A stretch of DNA of 10,019 nucleotides, taken from Candidatus Altimarinota bacterium. Its GTDB lineage: Bacteria; Patescibacteriota; Gracilibacteria; Absconditabacterales; Absconditicoccaceae. A program made the translations under genes and the position numbers. The notes under the pieces were generated by a model that was given only the letters and a program-made list of their open reading frames with translations, made no database searches and was not told where the DNA came from. The DNA is taken from positions 1 through 10,019 of the forward strand of contig JALUXR010000058.1 of the NCBI GenBank assembly GCA_027013285.1. The letters run 5' to 3'. This document shows positions 8,467 through 10,019 of this stretch, in pieces; position 1 is the first letter of the stretch, and each line of letters opens with the position of its first letter.

Positions 8467-8494
8467 TTGAAAATAGACTTTATTTCTTTATACT
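8467..8494 (+). promoter_or_regulatory. Predicted promoter of obg
   Basis: TTGAAA (8467-8472) and TATACT (8489-8494) are separated by 16 nt; TACTAT at 8491-8496 is an alternative -10 box. A start near 8501 would give a leader of about 23 nt before the obg ATG. The element is divergent from the tRNA promoter in the same 138-nt intergenic region. Confidence 0.55.
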
Positions 8495-8523
8495 ATCAAA
8501 GATTTTAACATTAATAAAAATTT

Positions 8524-10011
8524 ATGAAATTTTGGGATAGAGTAAAGGTGGATGTAATATCTGGTTATGGTGGAAATGGTTGTACTAGTTGAAGACAAGA
8601 AAAATATATTGCTTTTTGATGACCTGATGGATGAGATGGATGAAAATGATGAAGTATTTATTTTGTAGGAGATGAGTGATTAAGCTCACTTATAGATTTA
8701 CATTATAAAAAACAAATTAAAGCAAAACACTGAGAGCATGGAAAAGGTTCTGATCAATATGGTGAAGATTCTCAAGATATTTTTGTAAAAGTTCCATTAT
8801 GAACTACAATAAAAGATAAAAATACAGGAAAATTGATTTGAACTATTATGAAACATTGAGAAGAATTACCTATTGTAAAATGATGAAGATGAGGTCGGTG
8901 AAATATTCATTTTAAAAATTCTGTAAAACAATATCCTGATTTTTCAATGTATGGTGAGCCTGGTGAAAAAAAAACTTTGGAAGTTGAATTACAGTTAGTT
9001 TGAGATATGACTTTGATAGGGTATCCGTCAGTTGGAAAGAGTAGTATTATAAATACTTTATCAAATGCAAAAGCAAAAGTAGCTGAGTATAGTTTTACTA
9101 CACTTGTGCCAAATTTGTGAGTTGTTAAACATAAAGATAAAGATTTTGTGTTGGTGGATGTTCCTTGACTTATAGAATGAGCAGGTGATGGAAAATGACT
9201 TGGTAATGAATTTTTAAGGCATATTTTGAAATCTAAAATTTGGACTTTTGTTATAGATATTTCTAGATTTGAAGATAGTTTGAAAGAATTAGAAATTTTA
9301 AAAAATGAGATAGAGAAATTTACAAACTTAAAATTAAAAGAAGAATTTCCTGATATAGTTTCTCAAGATATTGAAATTAAATATGAAACTAAAAAACAAT
9401 GAATCCAAATGGATATTCTTTCAGAGTGAAAATTATTATTTTCTAAAACTTTAGTATTTTTGATAAATAAAATTGATTTAGTGCAGGATGAAGAAATTTT
9501 AGAAGAATTTGAAAAAGAATTAAGAACAAAAATAAATCACTTATTTTGAGTTAATACATGAAATATATTTATCTGACATTCGTGAAATAAAGAAATATTT
9601 AATAATTTTTTAGATGAAGTAATAGAACTTTTGAGAGAAAAAACTGAACAAAATACAGTATTTGATGAATATTTATTGCCAAAACCTGAATATTTACCAG
9701 AGGAGAAGGAAGATAGATATGTAAAAGACATTACAGAAACAGAGATTCCTAAGTTGTTAGAAGAAAATTATATCGATGAAAATCAAGCAAGTTTATTAAA
9801 TGTATTTGAAGTTGCAAACAAGAAATTGGCTTATTATACTTATATTTTACCTTGGGGAAATAGAGAGGCTACAATGTTGTTTTTTGATGTAATGAAGAGT
9901 GAATGAATTACAAAATGGCTTTTGCAAAATGGTGTAATGATATGAGATATTTTGAAAATTAAATCTCCTTATGCTTGAGTTCAAGATAGATATATTACTT
10001 GGGAATTGTAA
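8524..10011 (+). CDS. obg: Obg/CgtA family ribosome-assembly GTPase
   Basis: The gene encodes 495 residues with about 30 TGA codons read as Gly. Obg binds GTP/GDP and assists 50S maturation. The N-terminal glycine-rich Obg domain (1-158) carries GYGGNGC and GGPDGGDGGKGG (32-43), five of whose eight glycines are TGA codons, and GGRGG-x-GN. G motifs follow: P-loop GYPSVGKSS (166-174), switch I YSFTTLVPNLG (189-199), DVPG (212-215), NKID (315-318) and a G5-like IGHSGNKE (350-357). The G3-G4 distance is about 30 residues longer than in B. subtilis Obg, because of a charged insertion near 265-305. The C-terminal part (about 425-495), with LPWGNREATMLFFDVMKSEG and NGVMIGDILKI, resembles the OCT domain. 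The start matches the family N-terminus. TAA is at 10009-10011. No Shine-Dalgarno motif is visible. Confidence 0.96.
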
Positions 10012-10019
10012 GAAAAATA

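Noticed and set aside
9631..9906. Separate short gene at the end of obg
   Set aside because: It is only the stretch of obg between two in-frame TGA glycine codons, in the same frame; not an independent gene.

Overview
The window comes from a low-GC (roughly a quarter G+C, estimated by eye) bacterium that reads UGA as glycine (genetic code 25). That points to the Patescibacteria/CPR lineages Gracilibacteria or Absconditabacteria (SR1). The proof is internal. Under the standard code the long genes are shredded by TGA. Read with TGA = Gly they become uninterrupted, recognisable proteins, and the TGA codons of Obg and ThiI fall on invariant glycines of their motifs. I cannot tell the two phyla apart from this window. 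Arginine is written almost only with AGA/AGG; just two CGN codons occur, both CGG.

Layout. Positions 1-4308 (+) hold the last 1435 codons of a giant protein of unknown function whose start lies outside the window. A bidirectional terminator (4331-4368) separates it from a convergent minus-strand block. Read in its own direction from right to left, that block is greA (7036-7494), a small membrane-anchored hypothetical protein (6423-7013), thiI (5077-6396, GTG start) and a cysteine-rich type IV pilin-like protein (4380-5063). Gaps of 13-26 nt suggest one operon from a promoter at 7530-7557. Upstream of it is a second minus-strand unit: tRNA-Ser(GCT), tRNA-Met or Ile2 (CAT), rpmG (bL33) and rpsP (bS16), closed by an intrinsic terminator at 7582-7609. 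A divergent promoter region (8386-8523) leads rightward to obg (8524-10011, +), which is complete.

Functionally most of the window is housekeeping for the translation and transcription machinery: ribosome assembly GTPase, two ribosomal proteins, two tRNAs, a tRNA 4-thiouridine synthase and a transcript-cleavage factor. The lineage-specific part is the giant protein, the hypothetical anchored protein and the pilin, which are the candidates for cell-surface or host-contact biology in a presumed episymbiont or predator. I see no mobile element, CRISPR array, toxin-antitoxin pair or defence cassette. No gene-free stretch exceeds 140 bases.
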